Source: a virus. Taken from it: 52,348 bases of DNA. Position 1 is the stretch's first letter. Each line of letters starts with the position of its first letter. The notes under the pieces are model-generated. The model worked only from the letters and a program-made list of their open reading frames with translations, was not told where the DNA came from and made no database searches. Location: IMG/VR virus record IMGVR_UViG_3300044715_001249, positions 1-52,348 of that record. One strand, given 5' to 3'. This document shows positions 33,335 to 41,018 of the stretch, in pieces. The translations under genes were made by a program, and so were the position numbers.

Positions 33335-34091
33335 TACCGGGCCCTCCCGCGCTTCTTGTGCTGCTGCGGTGCGGCCTCGGCGTTCGCCTGCGCCGCGTCA
33401 CGCCACGACCGCGAGACCACGTCGACCTCGGCGAGATCGTAGGCGTCGTCGAGCGAGAGCGTCGTGGCCAGGGCGTAGAACATCGCGACGTCGGGGCCCC
33501 CGTCGGGGCGGATGCAGAGGTTGCCGATCAGCGGCGGGAGGTTGGCGAAGCCGATGCCCTTGTTCGACCCCTTACCGGCCTTGCTCTGCGGCTCCCACTC
33601 GGCTAGTGGGAGCCGAAGGTAGGGCCCCGGAAGTTGTGCGCGAGCACGAGCGCGCAGACCTTGAGCAAGTGCAGGTAGTCGCCTGCGAAGTGGCTGTCGA
33701 ATCGGTCGGGCGTGAACTTGCCCTCGCCGCCGTCGCGCAGCGCCCCGCACTGCGTGTTCGCGAGCAGCTCGAGCACGAGCGGCACGAGGCCATCGCGCAG
33801 CGCTCGATCGGCGGTGGCGACGAGCGCCGCGGCGAGCCGGTCGACCGACAAGCCCTCGCCCTCGCCGGTGGCGACAAGCCGCAGCATGCCCGCGCCGAGC
33901 AGCGTGGTGATCCGCGGCAAGAGCTCAAGCCCGACGCGCGCGGGCAGCTTCGTCGACGTGTACATCACGCCGTCGAGCTTGTGCTGCACCGTGCTCGGCT
34001 TGAGGTCGACGGCGCGCAGGTCGGCCGCGAACGCGAGCAACGCCTTCGCGTAGATCTCAGCCGCGGTCGGGTCTTTTGCCTCGGTGCTCAT
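33334..34091 (-). CDS. Tail assembly chaperone G-T, -1 frameshift product
   Basis: Predicted 252-residue fusion: the G frame as far as FRGP, then slip by -1 into the overlapping frame (YLRLPLAEWEPQSKAGKG ... QQHKKRGRAR). The second frame has no good start of its own, covers the gap between G and the tape measure, and ends in TAA overlapping the tape-measure ATG. This is the typical G/GT arrangement. Confidence 0.7.
33603..34091 (-). CDS. Tail assembly chaperone G
   Basis: 162 residues from ATG 34091 (ATGA overlap). Helical protein located between tube and tape-measure genes, the standard position for gpG-like chaperones. It ends in TAG a few codons after a slippery heptamer. Ribosomes slipping there would make the longer GT form. 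Chaperones of this kind bind the tape measure and recruit tube subunits. Confidence 0.75.
   Translation of the reverse strand: MSTEAKDPTAAEIYAKALLAFAADLRAVDLKPSTVQHKLDGVMYTSTKLPARVGLELLPRITTLLGAGMLRLVATGEGEGLSVDRLAAALVATADRALRDGLVPLVLELLANTQCGALRDGGEGKFTPDRFDSHFAGDYLHLLKVCALVLAHNFRGPTFGSH
33621..33627 (-). promoter_or_regulatory. Slippery heptamer GGGCCCT for -1 frameshifting
   Basis: On the minus strand the zero frame reads G GGC CCT, an X XXY YYZ heptamer. It lies 18 bases before the TAG of the G frame and exactly where the T frame becomes available. Confidence 0.65.
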
Positions 34092-34546
34092 GCGAGATCG
34101 TGGCCTCCGAGCACCGGCCGAATCGCGGCGCACTCCCACGTCCACGTCCGCGATCCGCGTTCGCTGCCGAACGAGAAGTCTGGGATGTCGACGAGGAACG
34201 CGCCATCGCATTCGACGATGGTGTTTCCGTTGAGGTCGCGCAACACGAGAGCGCCCACGACGTTCTCGCTGATCGCATCGGCCGCAGCCGCCGCGCTCAG
34301 CTTGGTGTTCGTCGGGCTCGACGCGCTCAGCGTGACGCGGATTCGTCCGCCACCGTTGTAGTTGCGGACGCGCGTGGCGTTGCCCGCGAGATCGACCTCG
34401 CGGGTCCACGCGTCCGAGTCGGTCTCGATCACCGCGAAATCGCCGGTGCTGACGGCGCCCTCGAGGATGTCGATCGTCCCGGGCGGGATCGGGATGACCC
34501 AGGTCCCAACGACCTTGAGCGGGGAGTATTGCCGGAGCTCAGCCAT
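34088..34546 (-). CDS. Tail tube protein (DUF3277-like)
   Basis: 152 residues. YSPLKVVGTWVIPIPPGTIDILEG, GDFAVIETDSDAWTREVDLAGNATRV and a final EWECAAIRP-like end match DUF3277 tube proteins that accompany DUF3383 sheaths. It polymerises into the inner tube around the tape measure. Follows the sheath gene in transcription. Confidence 0.85.
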   Translation of the reverse strand: MAELRQYSPLKVVGTWVIPIPPGTIDILEGAVSTGDFAVIETDSDAWTREVDLAGNATRVRNYNGGGRIRVTLSASSPTNTKLSAAAAADAISENVVGALVLRDLNGNTIVECDGAFLVDIPDFSFGSERGSRTWTWECAAIRPVLGGHDLA

Positions 34547-34556
34547 GGGTGGTCCT

Positions 34557-36002
34557 TTACTGGCGCGCCTCGATGGCGAGCGCGACGGCTTCGATCGAGG
34601 ATCGCAGGTAGACGAGTCCGGTCGCGCTCAAGGTCCGCGCCTGTCGCTGGGTCGTGGTGGTCTCGGCGAGCTGTGGTACGTCGAGGTACGGCGTTTTCGT
34701 CCCCTCGAGATCCTCGCCCTCGGGTACGACGAAGTCGACGAGGTGACCGGCCGAAACGCCGATCTGCAGCACGCCGGCCCACGCGGTGTAATAGCGATTG
34801 ATGCCCGCGTCGGTAAACGGCACGTCTTGCGGATCGCGGAGGTTGACGTTGATCGTCGCTTCCTCGAGCCGCGCGCGCAGCCAGTCGAGCGACGTCGTGA
34901 TGTCGATGCGCCGGCCCGCTGCGGCCGCACCGCTCGGCATCCACCCCTGGACGGTGAACGCCTGCACCGCGACGCCGCTCGACATGACCGCGGGCGCGAA
35001 ATAGTTCACGTTCTTGGCGCGCAGCGCCGTGACCTGCACGTCGGTCAAGTTGTCGCCCGAGATCCCGGCCACGCGCTTGAACGACCATCCGCCCTTCTGC
35101 GTGTCGAGGTCGAAGCTCAGGCACCGCGACGTCCAAGCGGCATCGAGGTACTCGGAATCGCTGGCGTGGTAGATCAACGCGGTGCGGGTGTACTGCAACC
35201 GGAACAGCGTATCGCCGATCGCCGCGTCGGTCGTCGTGACCGTGAGGTCGGCCGTACTCGCGACGGCGGTGCCACTCGCGACGACGGTGCCGCTCGCGAG
35301 CCCGGGCAGGATGCGAAACGTGACCGTCGCCCCCGTGCCGCCGGGCGCAGCCGCGAGCACGCCCGCGAGGTTCGTGCCGAACTGGGTCGTGAGCTGCGTA
35401 CGGAAGGCGTCGCCGACGAGGGCGAGCGTCGCGGGCGTACCCGCGGTGCGCGTGGTCGTGACGGTGACCGGCGCGCCGAGCCCGAAGCCCGTGAACGTGA
35501 GGATATAGGTACCGTCGGCGACGGTGCCCTCGAACAGCGCCGAGAAGCTCGGGCCCTCGTTCGCGAGCAGCGACGCGTCATTGCTCTGCGCGATCGCGAT
35601 CTTGGGGAAGCTCGCGGCCTCGACCCACGCCGCCAGCGCTGCGATGTCGGCCGCGGTGCGGCTCTCGATGTTGATCGCGTACCACGCCCCAGGATCGACC
35701 GCGAGGATCGCGTCGAGGCTCGCGGCGAGGTTCGCGTCACCGACGTCGCGCCGGCCGATGTAGACCGACCGCACACGCGGCTGCTGCGAGAACACGGCCG
35801 TCGCCCACGCGTACTCGGCGGTCGTGCTGACGAAGCCCGCCGTGACCATCGCGGCGAGCGAGGTGTAGGGGCCGTCGAGCCGGTTCGCCGTGACGGTGTG
35901 ATCGGAGACGAAGATCGGCGTGCCGAAGCCCGCGGGCGCGGTGCCCTGGCCCTCGAGCAAGACCGAGATCGTGACGTAGTTGCTGATGGACTGGGACGGC
36001 AT
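34557..36002 (-). CDS. Tail sheath protein (DUF3383-like)
   Basis: 481 residues. N-terminal YVTISVLLEGQGTAPAGFGTPIFVSDH, central GTYILTFTG-type beta region and C-terminal DVPFTDAGINRYYTAWAGVLQIGV match DUF3383 contractile sheath proteins. It establishes the phage as myovirus-type. A TGCTACACT -10 element lies about 70 bases upstream, inside the end of the neck gene, and could boost sheath expression. Confidence 0.9.
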   Translation of the reverse strand: MPSQSISNYVTISVLLEGQGTAPAGFGTPIFVSDHTVTANRLDGPYTSLAAMVTAGFVSTTAEYAWATAVFSQQPRVRSVYIGRRDVGDANLAASLDAILAVDPGAWYAINIESRTAADIAALAAWVEAASFPKIAIAQSNDASLLANEGPSFSALFEGTVADGTYILTFTGFGLGAPVTVTTTRTAGTPATLALVGDAFRTQLTTQFGTNLAGVLAAAPGGTGATVTFRILPGLASGTVVASGTAVASTADLTVTTTDAAIGDTLFRLQYTRTALIYHASDSEYLDAAWTSRCLSFDLDTQKGGWSFKRVAGISGDNLTDVQVTALRAKNVNYFAPAVMSSGVAVQAFTVQGWMPSGAAAAGRRIDITTSLDWLRARLEEATINVNLRDPQDVPFTDAGINRYYTAWAGVLQIGVSAGHLVDFVVPEGEDLEGTKTPYLDVPQLAETTTTQRQARTLSATGLVYLRSSIEAVALAIEARQ

Positions 36003-36005
36003 GGA

Positions 36006-36875
36006 TCACCCCTCGGTGTCGACGTCAAGCGGAATCGTGATCGGTGCGGTCGTCGCCCCTCGTGCCTGCAGTGTAGCACGGGCGCGCGTAATCGCGCCGA
36101 CCGGCTCGACCGTGAGGCCAACCTGCGAGACGTACAGGGTCACGGCTGAACGGCTCTGCCAGGCCGGGCCCGAGAGCGCGTCGAGGCTCACCACGCGGCC
36201 CGGGGCGCCCGTCCACGCGAGGCCGTACCGCTCCATGATGGCCGTGGCGATCGGCAGGTTGCGGCGCCCGAGGATCTGCGCGAGCGCAGCGGGGGCACCG
36301 GCGCGCGGTGCGCGGTTCGTGCTGAACGCCTGCAGCTCGACCCACGCTCGGACGTCGACCGACTGCGCCAGCCCCGCCCCGGTCGTGAGGGTCGTGAGGG
36401 TCGCGAGACCCGGCGTGCTCTGCCGCACGCGCAGCTGATAGAGATCGCCGAGTTCGAGCGCCGCAATCGTGATTACGTTCGTCGAGCTCGCGGCGAACGT
36501 CGCGTCGACGAGCGAGCCCGGTGCGGCAGCGATCGCCGCGAGCAGCCCATCTCGCACGACCTCGACGTCGTCGAGCGCTTGGATCACGTACTCGAACCGG
36601 CGCCCGCTCGCGTGCAGGGCGATCGACTCGCCCACGGTCGCGGCGTTGATCGTCAGCGTCGCGGTCAACGGGAGCACGCACGGCACGGCCGCGGCCCCGC
36701 CCATCGGGTCATCGTCGGGACCGGCGAGCAAGCGGCACGCGACGATCAGGTCGGCCGCAGCCCCGCGCGGGAACTCGGACGGCGCCCATACCACGGTCGC
36801 GGCCGGCACGATCTCGCGGATCAGCGCGACGAGCCCGGCCTGTAGTCGTTCGATGTGGACGGCGCGCGTGGTCAC
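36006..36875 (-). CDS. Neck terminator-like protein
   Basis: 289 residues from GTG 36875 (GTGA overlap). N-terminal half of the neck/tail-terminator type (VVWAPSEFPRGAAADLIVACRLLAG; FEYVIQALDDVEVVRDGLLAAI); the C-terminal half resembles an LIC_12616-like phage neck terminator extension (VSLDALSGPAWQSRSAVTLYVSQVG). Sits before the sheath gene, as expected for the tail completion ring. Confidence 0.7.
   Translation of the reverse strand: MTTRAVHIERLQAGLVALIREIVPAATVVWAPSEFPRGAAADLIVACRLLAGPDDDPMGGAAAVPCVLPLTATLTINAATVGESIALHASGRRFEYVIQALDDVEVVRDGLLAAIAAAPGSLVDATFAASSTNVITIAALELGDLYQLRVRQSTPGLATLTTLTTGAGLAQSVDVRAWVELQAFSTNRAPRAGAPAALAQILGRRNLPIATAIMERYGLAWTGAPGRVVSLDALSGPAWQSRSAVTLYVSQVGLTVEPVGAITRARATLQARGATTAPITIPLDVDTEG
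36070..36078 (-). promoter_or_regulatory. Extended -10 element upstream of sheath
   Basis: Minus-strand TGCTACACT inside the 3' end of the neck gene, 68-70 bases before the sheath ATG. Matches the genome's recurring TGCTAnnnT word. Here it would give a short leader, unlike most copies. Confidence 0.4.
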
Positions 36876-37237
36876 GGCGCGACCTCGTCTCGCAGCTCGG
36901 CCTCGGCCATGAGCACGCCGCCGAGCGCTGCGTAGTCCTCGACCGCGGCGACCGAGTACACGCGGCCCTGATAGACGACGTCGGGCGCCGGCGTGGCGCG
37001 GACCGTGTCGAAGGCGTCGACGTCGAGCACGTAGATCGTGATCGTTTCGCGCGCGTAGTCGGCTTCGGGCCCGCGCATGCGCGAGCGCTTGTTCGTGGGA
37101 TGCACCACGGCGGTGATCGTCGTGTCGGCCGAGCTCGACAGCGTCTCGCCGAACGCGTCGGCCGTCGCCGCGCCGAACGAGCGCAGCGTGATCGTGGTCG
37201 TCGGGATGTCCCCGATCAAGGCGCGGACGTCGATCAC
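36872..37237 (-). CDS. Head-tail joining protein candidate
   Basis: 121 residues from GTG 37237. Beta-rich with ITAVVHPTNKRSRMRGPEADYARETITIYVLD, a pattern of head-tail stopper/joining proteins. Coupled by overlaps to the gp10-like and neck genes, consistent with the connector module. Family call rests mainly on position. Confidence 0.6.
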   Translation of the reverse strand: MIDVRALIGDIPTTTITLRSFGAATADAFGETLSSSADTTITAVVHPTNKRSRMRGPEADYARETITIYVLDVDAFDTVRATPAPDVVYQGRVYSVAAVEDYAALGGVLMAEAELRDEVAP

Positions 37238-37764
37238 TTGGCACCGCCCGTGCGCAAGATCTTGTCCCCATCGCGCACGGCGTACGACGTCGCGTCATAC
37301 AGCGCGCCGCTTTCGATCAGCGGGTCGTCGTGCCCCTTGGACTTGATCGTGGCGCCGGCCAAGGGCTTGGCCCAGCTACGCGCGTCGAGGATCGACTGCT
37401 GCACGGCCTCGACCATGCGCTCGCCAACGCCGGCCTGCGCCTCGTCGACCGACGCGTCGCCGCTGAGCAGCCGACGAAACGCGTTCTTGATCGCGTCCGC
37501 GATCTCGTTTGAATATTTCGCGAGCCCCGTCCGCACGAACGGCCGCGATGGTATGTGCCCGCGCGGCATGTCGTACTGGCGATCGTCGCTGCCCGGCGTG
37601 CCGAACTCTTGCCACGCGGCGACCTGCGCCACGCTCGCGTTCGCGTGCGGGTGCTTGGACTGGCCCGTCGGGCCCTGATAACCCACGGTGACGCGCTGCC
37701 GCTGCAGCGTCTCGGTGTCGGCCTTGAGCTTGCCGATCCCCAGGTCGCGGACCTCGACGGTCAT
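37234..37764 (-). CDS. Tail completion protein (HK97 gp10-like)
   Basis: 176 residues from ATG 37764. VTVGYQGPTGQ, VAQVAAWQEFGTPG and IPSRPFVRTGLAKY are typical of gp10-like/minor tail proteins (G..YGT / P.RPFmR motifs), and GHDDPLIESGALYDATSYAV is the conserved end. Part of the connector module. Confidence 0.8.
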   Translation of the reverse strand: MTVEVRDLGIGKLKADTETLQRQRVTVGYQGPTGQSKHPHANASVAQVAAWQEFGTPGSDDRQYDMPRGHIPSRPFVRTGLAKYSNEIADAIKNAFRRLLSGDASVDEAQAGVGERMVEAVQQSILDARSWAKPLAGATIKSKGHDDPLIESGALYDATSYAVRDGDKILRTGGAK

Positions 37765-38087
37765 GCGTCCTCGCAGATCTGATCGTACAGGCCACACGCC
37801 TGCGCGAGCCGTGGATCGCGAGCCGACGCCTTCGCCGTCCACCGCATGCACTCGCGCGCGTGCCGTCGGATCTTGCGGGCCTTACCGAAGATCTTGATCG
37901 GGGTATCGCGCAGCGCCTTCGCCATCGCGCCGTGGAACAGCGCTTGCTCGTGCGCGAAGGCGTACGATTGCCGCCGCATGATCGAGCCCTGGATCAGACC
38001 GAACACGCCATCGAGCGCGCGCTCGGCCAACGCCTTGGCGTCAGCTCGAGCGGCGTCTGCAAACTCGCGTGGGACGAAGATCGGCAT
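37761..38087 (-). CDS. Hypothetical virion-module protein
   Basis: 108 residues, ATGA overlap with the gp10-like gene. Basic and helical, with two Cys near the end (ARECMRW, AQACGLYDQICED). Unknown function; could be a connector or an internal head protein. Confidence 0.5.
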   Translation of the reverse strand: MPIFVPREFADAARADAKALAERALDGVFGLIQGSIMRRQSYAFAHEQALFHGAMAKALRDTPIKIFGKARKIRRHARECMRWTAKASARDPRLAQACGLYDQICEDA

Positions 38088-38090
38088 GGG

Positions 38091-38732
38091 TCAGATGCTA
38101 TACCCGCCGCCGGCGGTGCACGAACCCTGCGAGGTCCAACAGGACGCCTTGCCAGGACCCGTGCACGACCCGCCACACTCTGCGCTGCACTTCGGGCGCC
38201 TCTTGGGTTCGACCGGCTCGGGCACGTATCCCGCGGGACACGTATAGTTGCCGTTCTCGCATGTCTCGGGCAGGGCCGTGCCGACCGGCTCGCCCTCGAC
38301 CTGCCGCCCGTTCCAGCGACACCGCGTCAGGACACCGCCCGCGCCGCCGCCACACGTGCCCGATCCGCTCGTGGCTTGGCTATTGCCGGGAGTGACGCAG
38401 CAGGACTCCGTGCCGTCATGCGGGTGCAGGGGGCTGCACTTGCAGACGCAGAACGTCGAGAAGCTCATACAGAACGTGGGCGGGCATCCGTCCTCGGTCG
38501 TGCTGAGGTCGACCTCGAACCCGTCGATCGATGGTGGCGCATCCTCGAGAGGGCGGCAGGCGTAGGCGTGCTCGGCCTCGGCGGCCTCGGTCTCGGTCGT
38601 GCTGCTGCTCGTCTCGGTCGCGCCGGCGCCAGAACTCGAGCTCGATCCGAACGCGCCCGTGTCGAAGTCCTCGACGAAGCACCCGCAGACGAGCGCGAAC
38701 AGGATGACGATGGGGTGAATGATCTTGTGCAT
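38091..38732 (-). CDS. Cys-rich lipoprotein inside the head-tail module
   Basis: 213 residues from ATG 38732 (GAGGG upstream). MHKIIHPIVILFALVCGC is a lipoprotein signal with the likely lipidated Cys at 18. It is followed by a Ser/Thr/Glu-rich linker (SSSSSGAGATETSSSTTET) and a secreted domain with 17 further Cys, including CPPTFC, CVCKC and a CC pair, probably disulfide-bonded. This looks like a bacterial surface lipoprotein. Possible roles: superinfection exclusion, receptor masking, or outer-membrane lysis. No homology can be checked here. Confidence 0.75.
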   Translation of the reverse strand: MHKIIHPIVILFALVCGCFVEDFDTGAFGSSSSSGAGATETSSSTTETEAAEAEHAYACRPLEDAPPSIDGFEVDLSTTEDGCPPTFCMSFSTFCVCKCSPLHPHDGTESCCVTPGNSQATSGSGTCGGGAGGVLTRCRWNGRQVEGEPVGTALPETCENGNYTCPAGYVPEPVEPKRRPKCSAECGGSCTGPGKASCWTSQGSCTAGGGYSI

Positions 38733-38740
38733 GGTGTCCC

Positions 38741-39073
38741 TCACGGCATGGCGATGAATGTGCGGAGGACTTCGGCGAGCGCCGCCACGGCCCCGCCGCC
38801 GCCCGCTGCGGCGCCGAGCGAGACCGCGGTGCGGCGACTCTGCGCGCCGCGTTCTTCGGCGTTGTGATCCTCGAGGGCGCGCAGGCGCAGCACGATCGCT
38901 GCGTTCTCGAGCTCGATCTTCTCGGCGCGCACGTGCACGCCGTCGACGAGCCCGCGCACGTTGGCGATGTCACCGCGTAGCGCGGCCATGTCCACGCGCA
39001 GATCCCCGAACCGCTCGTCGAGCCGGTCGAGTTTCGCGAGCATGCGCTCGAGGGTCTCGCTGATCTCGCTCAT
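38741..39073 (-). CDS. Coiled-coil protein with C-terminal membrane segment, holin/XhlA-like
   Basis: 110 residues. Long amphipathic helix (ISETLERMLAKLDRLDERF ... VHVRAEKIELENAAIVLRLRALED) followed by SLGAAAGGGGAVAALAEVLRTFI, a weak membrane span. The architecture resembles XhlA-type holin accessory proteins. It lies next to the lipoprotein gene and could belong to a lysis or membrane module. Function is inference. Confidence 0.5.
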   Translation of the reverse strand: MSEISETLERMLAKLDRLDERFGDLRVDMAALRGDIANVRGLVDGVHVRAEKIELENAAIVLRLRALEDHNAEERGAQSRRTAVSLGAAAGGGGAVAALAEVLRTFIAMP

Positions 39074-39435
39074 GCGACCACGATCCCCGGGCAGACGGTG
39101 CTAGCGATCGAGAGGAACGCCCGCCCGAATGATGTCGACGCCAGGGACGGATCCCAGCCCGCGGGGATCGTCGGCACCGCGTACGACACCGAGATCGCGC
39201 CAGCGGCACGCGACGCCACGATCCCGCCCTCGCCCGAGCCGACGGTCGTGGCGGGGTTGAGCGCGAGGTAGTGGGCGGCGAGGAAACACTGCGCCCGGAT
39301 CGTGCGGTCGGCGAACAGCTCGTCGCTGATCATGGCCTCTGCGTCGGACAGGGCGAGCGCGCGCTGAGCCGCCGTCGCGCCGGTCGCTGTCGACGGCACA
39401 CGCGCGGTCAAGTCTGCGTCGCTCGCGTACGCCAT
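39070..39435 (-). CDS. Head-tail connector (DUF4054-like)
   Basis: 121 residues. LSDAEAMISDELFADRTIRAQCFLAAHYLALNP with later AISVSYAVP and TSFGRAFLSI is the DUF4054 pattern, an adaptor protein that follows major capsid genes in contractile-tailed phages. Overlaps the downstream coiled-coil gene. Confidence 0.8.
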   Translation of the reverse strand: MAYASDADLTARVPSTATGATAAQRALALSDAEAMISDELFADRTIRAQCFLAAHYLALNPATTVGSGEGGIVASRAAGAISVSYAVPTIPAGWDPSLASTSFGRAFLSIASTVCPGIVVA

Positions 39436-39438
39436 GGA

Positions 39439-39819
39439 TCAACCCCAGCCCGCGGATCCGTCTGCGTCTGTGGGCTGTGGCTCGGGCTGCGCGCCGTTCA
39501 GCCGCGCCTTGATCTTGGCGATGACGGTGGCCCGCTTCTCGCGCTTGCCCCACTCGCTGAACGCCTGCCGGCTCGTGCCGCGGCGCAGCACCTCGGCAAC
39601 CTCGCCTTCGGCGTAGGTGGTCGGGTCGACGACGCGCAGCCCGAGGCCGCCCATCGCGTCGCGGTTTGCGTCGACGTAGTCGGCGCGCACGTAGTTGAGT
39701 CCGCGGCCGACCATCGTCGACTCCTGGGTGTGCGGGTCGATCGTGCGGCGTAGGATGATCATGCGCTCGCTCGAGTTGTCGACGAACACGAACGGCGGGG
39801 GCTGGGGCTTGTCGGCCAT
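39439..39819 (-). CDS. Hypothetical protein downstream of capsid
   Basis: 126 residues. VFVDNSSERMIILRRTIDPHTQESTMVGRGLNYV, then SRQAFSEWGKREKRATVIAKI. Conserved position between capsid and DUF4054 genes suggests a head decoration or connector accessory. Family not recognised. Confidence 0.55.
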   Translation of the reverse strand: MADKPQPPPFVFVDNSSERMIILRRTIDPHTQESTMVGRGLNYVRADYVDANRDAMGGLGLRVVDPTTYAEGEVAEVLRRGTSRQAFSEWGKREKRATVIAKIKARLNGAQPEPQPTDADGSAGWG

Positions 39820-39846
39820 GGGATCCTCGGGTTGTTCAACGCGAAG

Positions 39847-39921
39847 ACCCGCGGCGAGGGGTACAGCTCGACGCGGGTCGTTTTCACCGCCGAAGCCCCG
39901 TGGCCTTGCGGCCTACGGGGC
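39847..39921 (-). promoter_or_regulatory. Two strong hairpins after the capsid gene
   Basis: The 123-bp gap downstream of the capsid holds GCCCCGT-A-GGCC-GCAA-GGCC-ACGGGGC (39895-39921; GNRA loop and one bulged A), then a second stem GACCCGCG/CGCGGGTC (39847-39880) with an 18-base loop. There is no U-run, so these are more likely a transcript-stabilising or processing structure, or an attenuator, than an intrinsic terminator. Confidence 0.6.
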
Positions 39922-39942
39922 GAGTGCTCGGCAGGGTGCGCG

Positions 39943-41007
39943 TTACGGCTGGGCGCCAAACACGACGATGTGCGCGGCCAGGGGCCGCACGACCTTGACG
40001 CCGCCGATCTTGGCGTGCGACACGATCTTGACCTTGAAATCCTGCTCCTGCGGCGGGCGCTGGGTCAGGCCGCGGGCGCGGATGAACGCGAGCTCGTCGG
40101 AGTTCGCATTGGGTAGCGCAAACATGAGGTCGCCGCCGAACGGGAACGGATCCGGGGTCGGTCGCCGCGAGGCCTGGCACTCGTTCAGGCCGCGGAAGCT
40201 CACCTTGCCCTGGCCGGTGTCGTCGCCCGAATAGAGCTTGAGCAGGCGATCCCAGAACGACACGGCGCCGTCGGCCGTGCTGCCGATGTAGAGCGAACGC
40301 AAGCGCCGGATCATGCCGAATGGCATGTACACGATCGCGGCGTGGTGCTGCTCGATCGACTGCACCGGGATCGTGTCGACGAGCGCGAGCACGTCGGTGA
40401 TCAGCTCGTCGCCAGTCTTGACCGACCAGTGCCGGCCGCCGACGCCGAGCGCCGCGAGCGACTGCGGGATGTTCGGGTGCGTGAGCAGCCCGGGCATGTT
40501 CTTGGCCATGTCGCCGAACAGCCACTTGCGTTGCACGAACTCATCGTGCGCGCGCTTGACCGCGCCCGCCTTGATCGTGTTCAAGGCCATGCCGGCTTTA
40601 GCCGCGCGCTCGAGCTCGAAGATCGTGTACTCGTACCCGCCGCCGAACTCGGCCATCACGCCGGTGTAGCGCGAGGCCTTGACGTATGCCGAATCCATGA
40701 TCGACCCGTCGTCGTCGATCCAATTCATCTGCGCGCCCGAGTCCACCATGTAATACTCCCAGACCAGATCGGCCGGGTCGACCGAGCCGTCGATCGGGAG
40801 CACCTGACCGGCCGCGACGGGCAGATCCGGGTAGAGCGTCTCGACGATCTTGGGGAACACGTGGCGCAGCTTCTCGGCCCAGATCGGGGCGAGGCTTGCG
40901 TCGCAACGCCCGAGACCCGCGAGGGACTGCGCGAACGCCTTGATCGCGGCGCCGTCGGCTCGCGCCATCGCGAGAGCCGCATCGAGGATTTGCTTGGGGT
41001 ACTTCAT
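39943..41007 (-). CDS. Major capsid protein (DUF2184-like)
   Basis: 354 residues from ATG 41007, with AAGGA upstream; GTG 41022 is possible but lacks such a site. GGGYEYTIFELERAAKAGMALNTIKAGAVKRAHDEF with LFGDMAKNMPGLLTHPNIP follows the DUF2184 HK97-fold capsid pattern. Preceded by cement and protease/scaffold genes, giving a complete head assembly order. Confidence 0.85.
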   Translation of the reverse strand: MKYPKQILDAALAMARADGAAIKAFAQSLAGLGRCDASLAPIWAEKLRHVFPKIVETLYPDLPVAAGQVLPIDGSVDPADLVWEYYMVDSGAQMNWIDDDGSIMDSAYVKASRYTGVMAEFGGGYEYTIFELERAAKAGMALNTIKAGAVKRAHDEFVQRKWLFGDMAKNMPGLLTHPNIPQSLAALGVGGRHWSVKTGDELITDVLALVDTIPVQSIEQHHAAIVYMPFGMIRRLRSLYIGSTADGAVSFWDRLLKLYSGDDTGQGKVSFRGLNECQASRRPTPDPFPFGGDLMFALPNANSDELAFIRARGLTQRPPQEQDFKVKIVSHAKIGGVKVVRPLAAHIVVFGAQP

Positions 41008-41018
41008 GGCGGTGTCCT

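Noticed and set aside
39759-39959. Small minus-strand ORF bridging the capsid gap
   Set aside because: It runs through two hairpins and overlaps the start of 39819 out of frame; no ribosome site.
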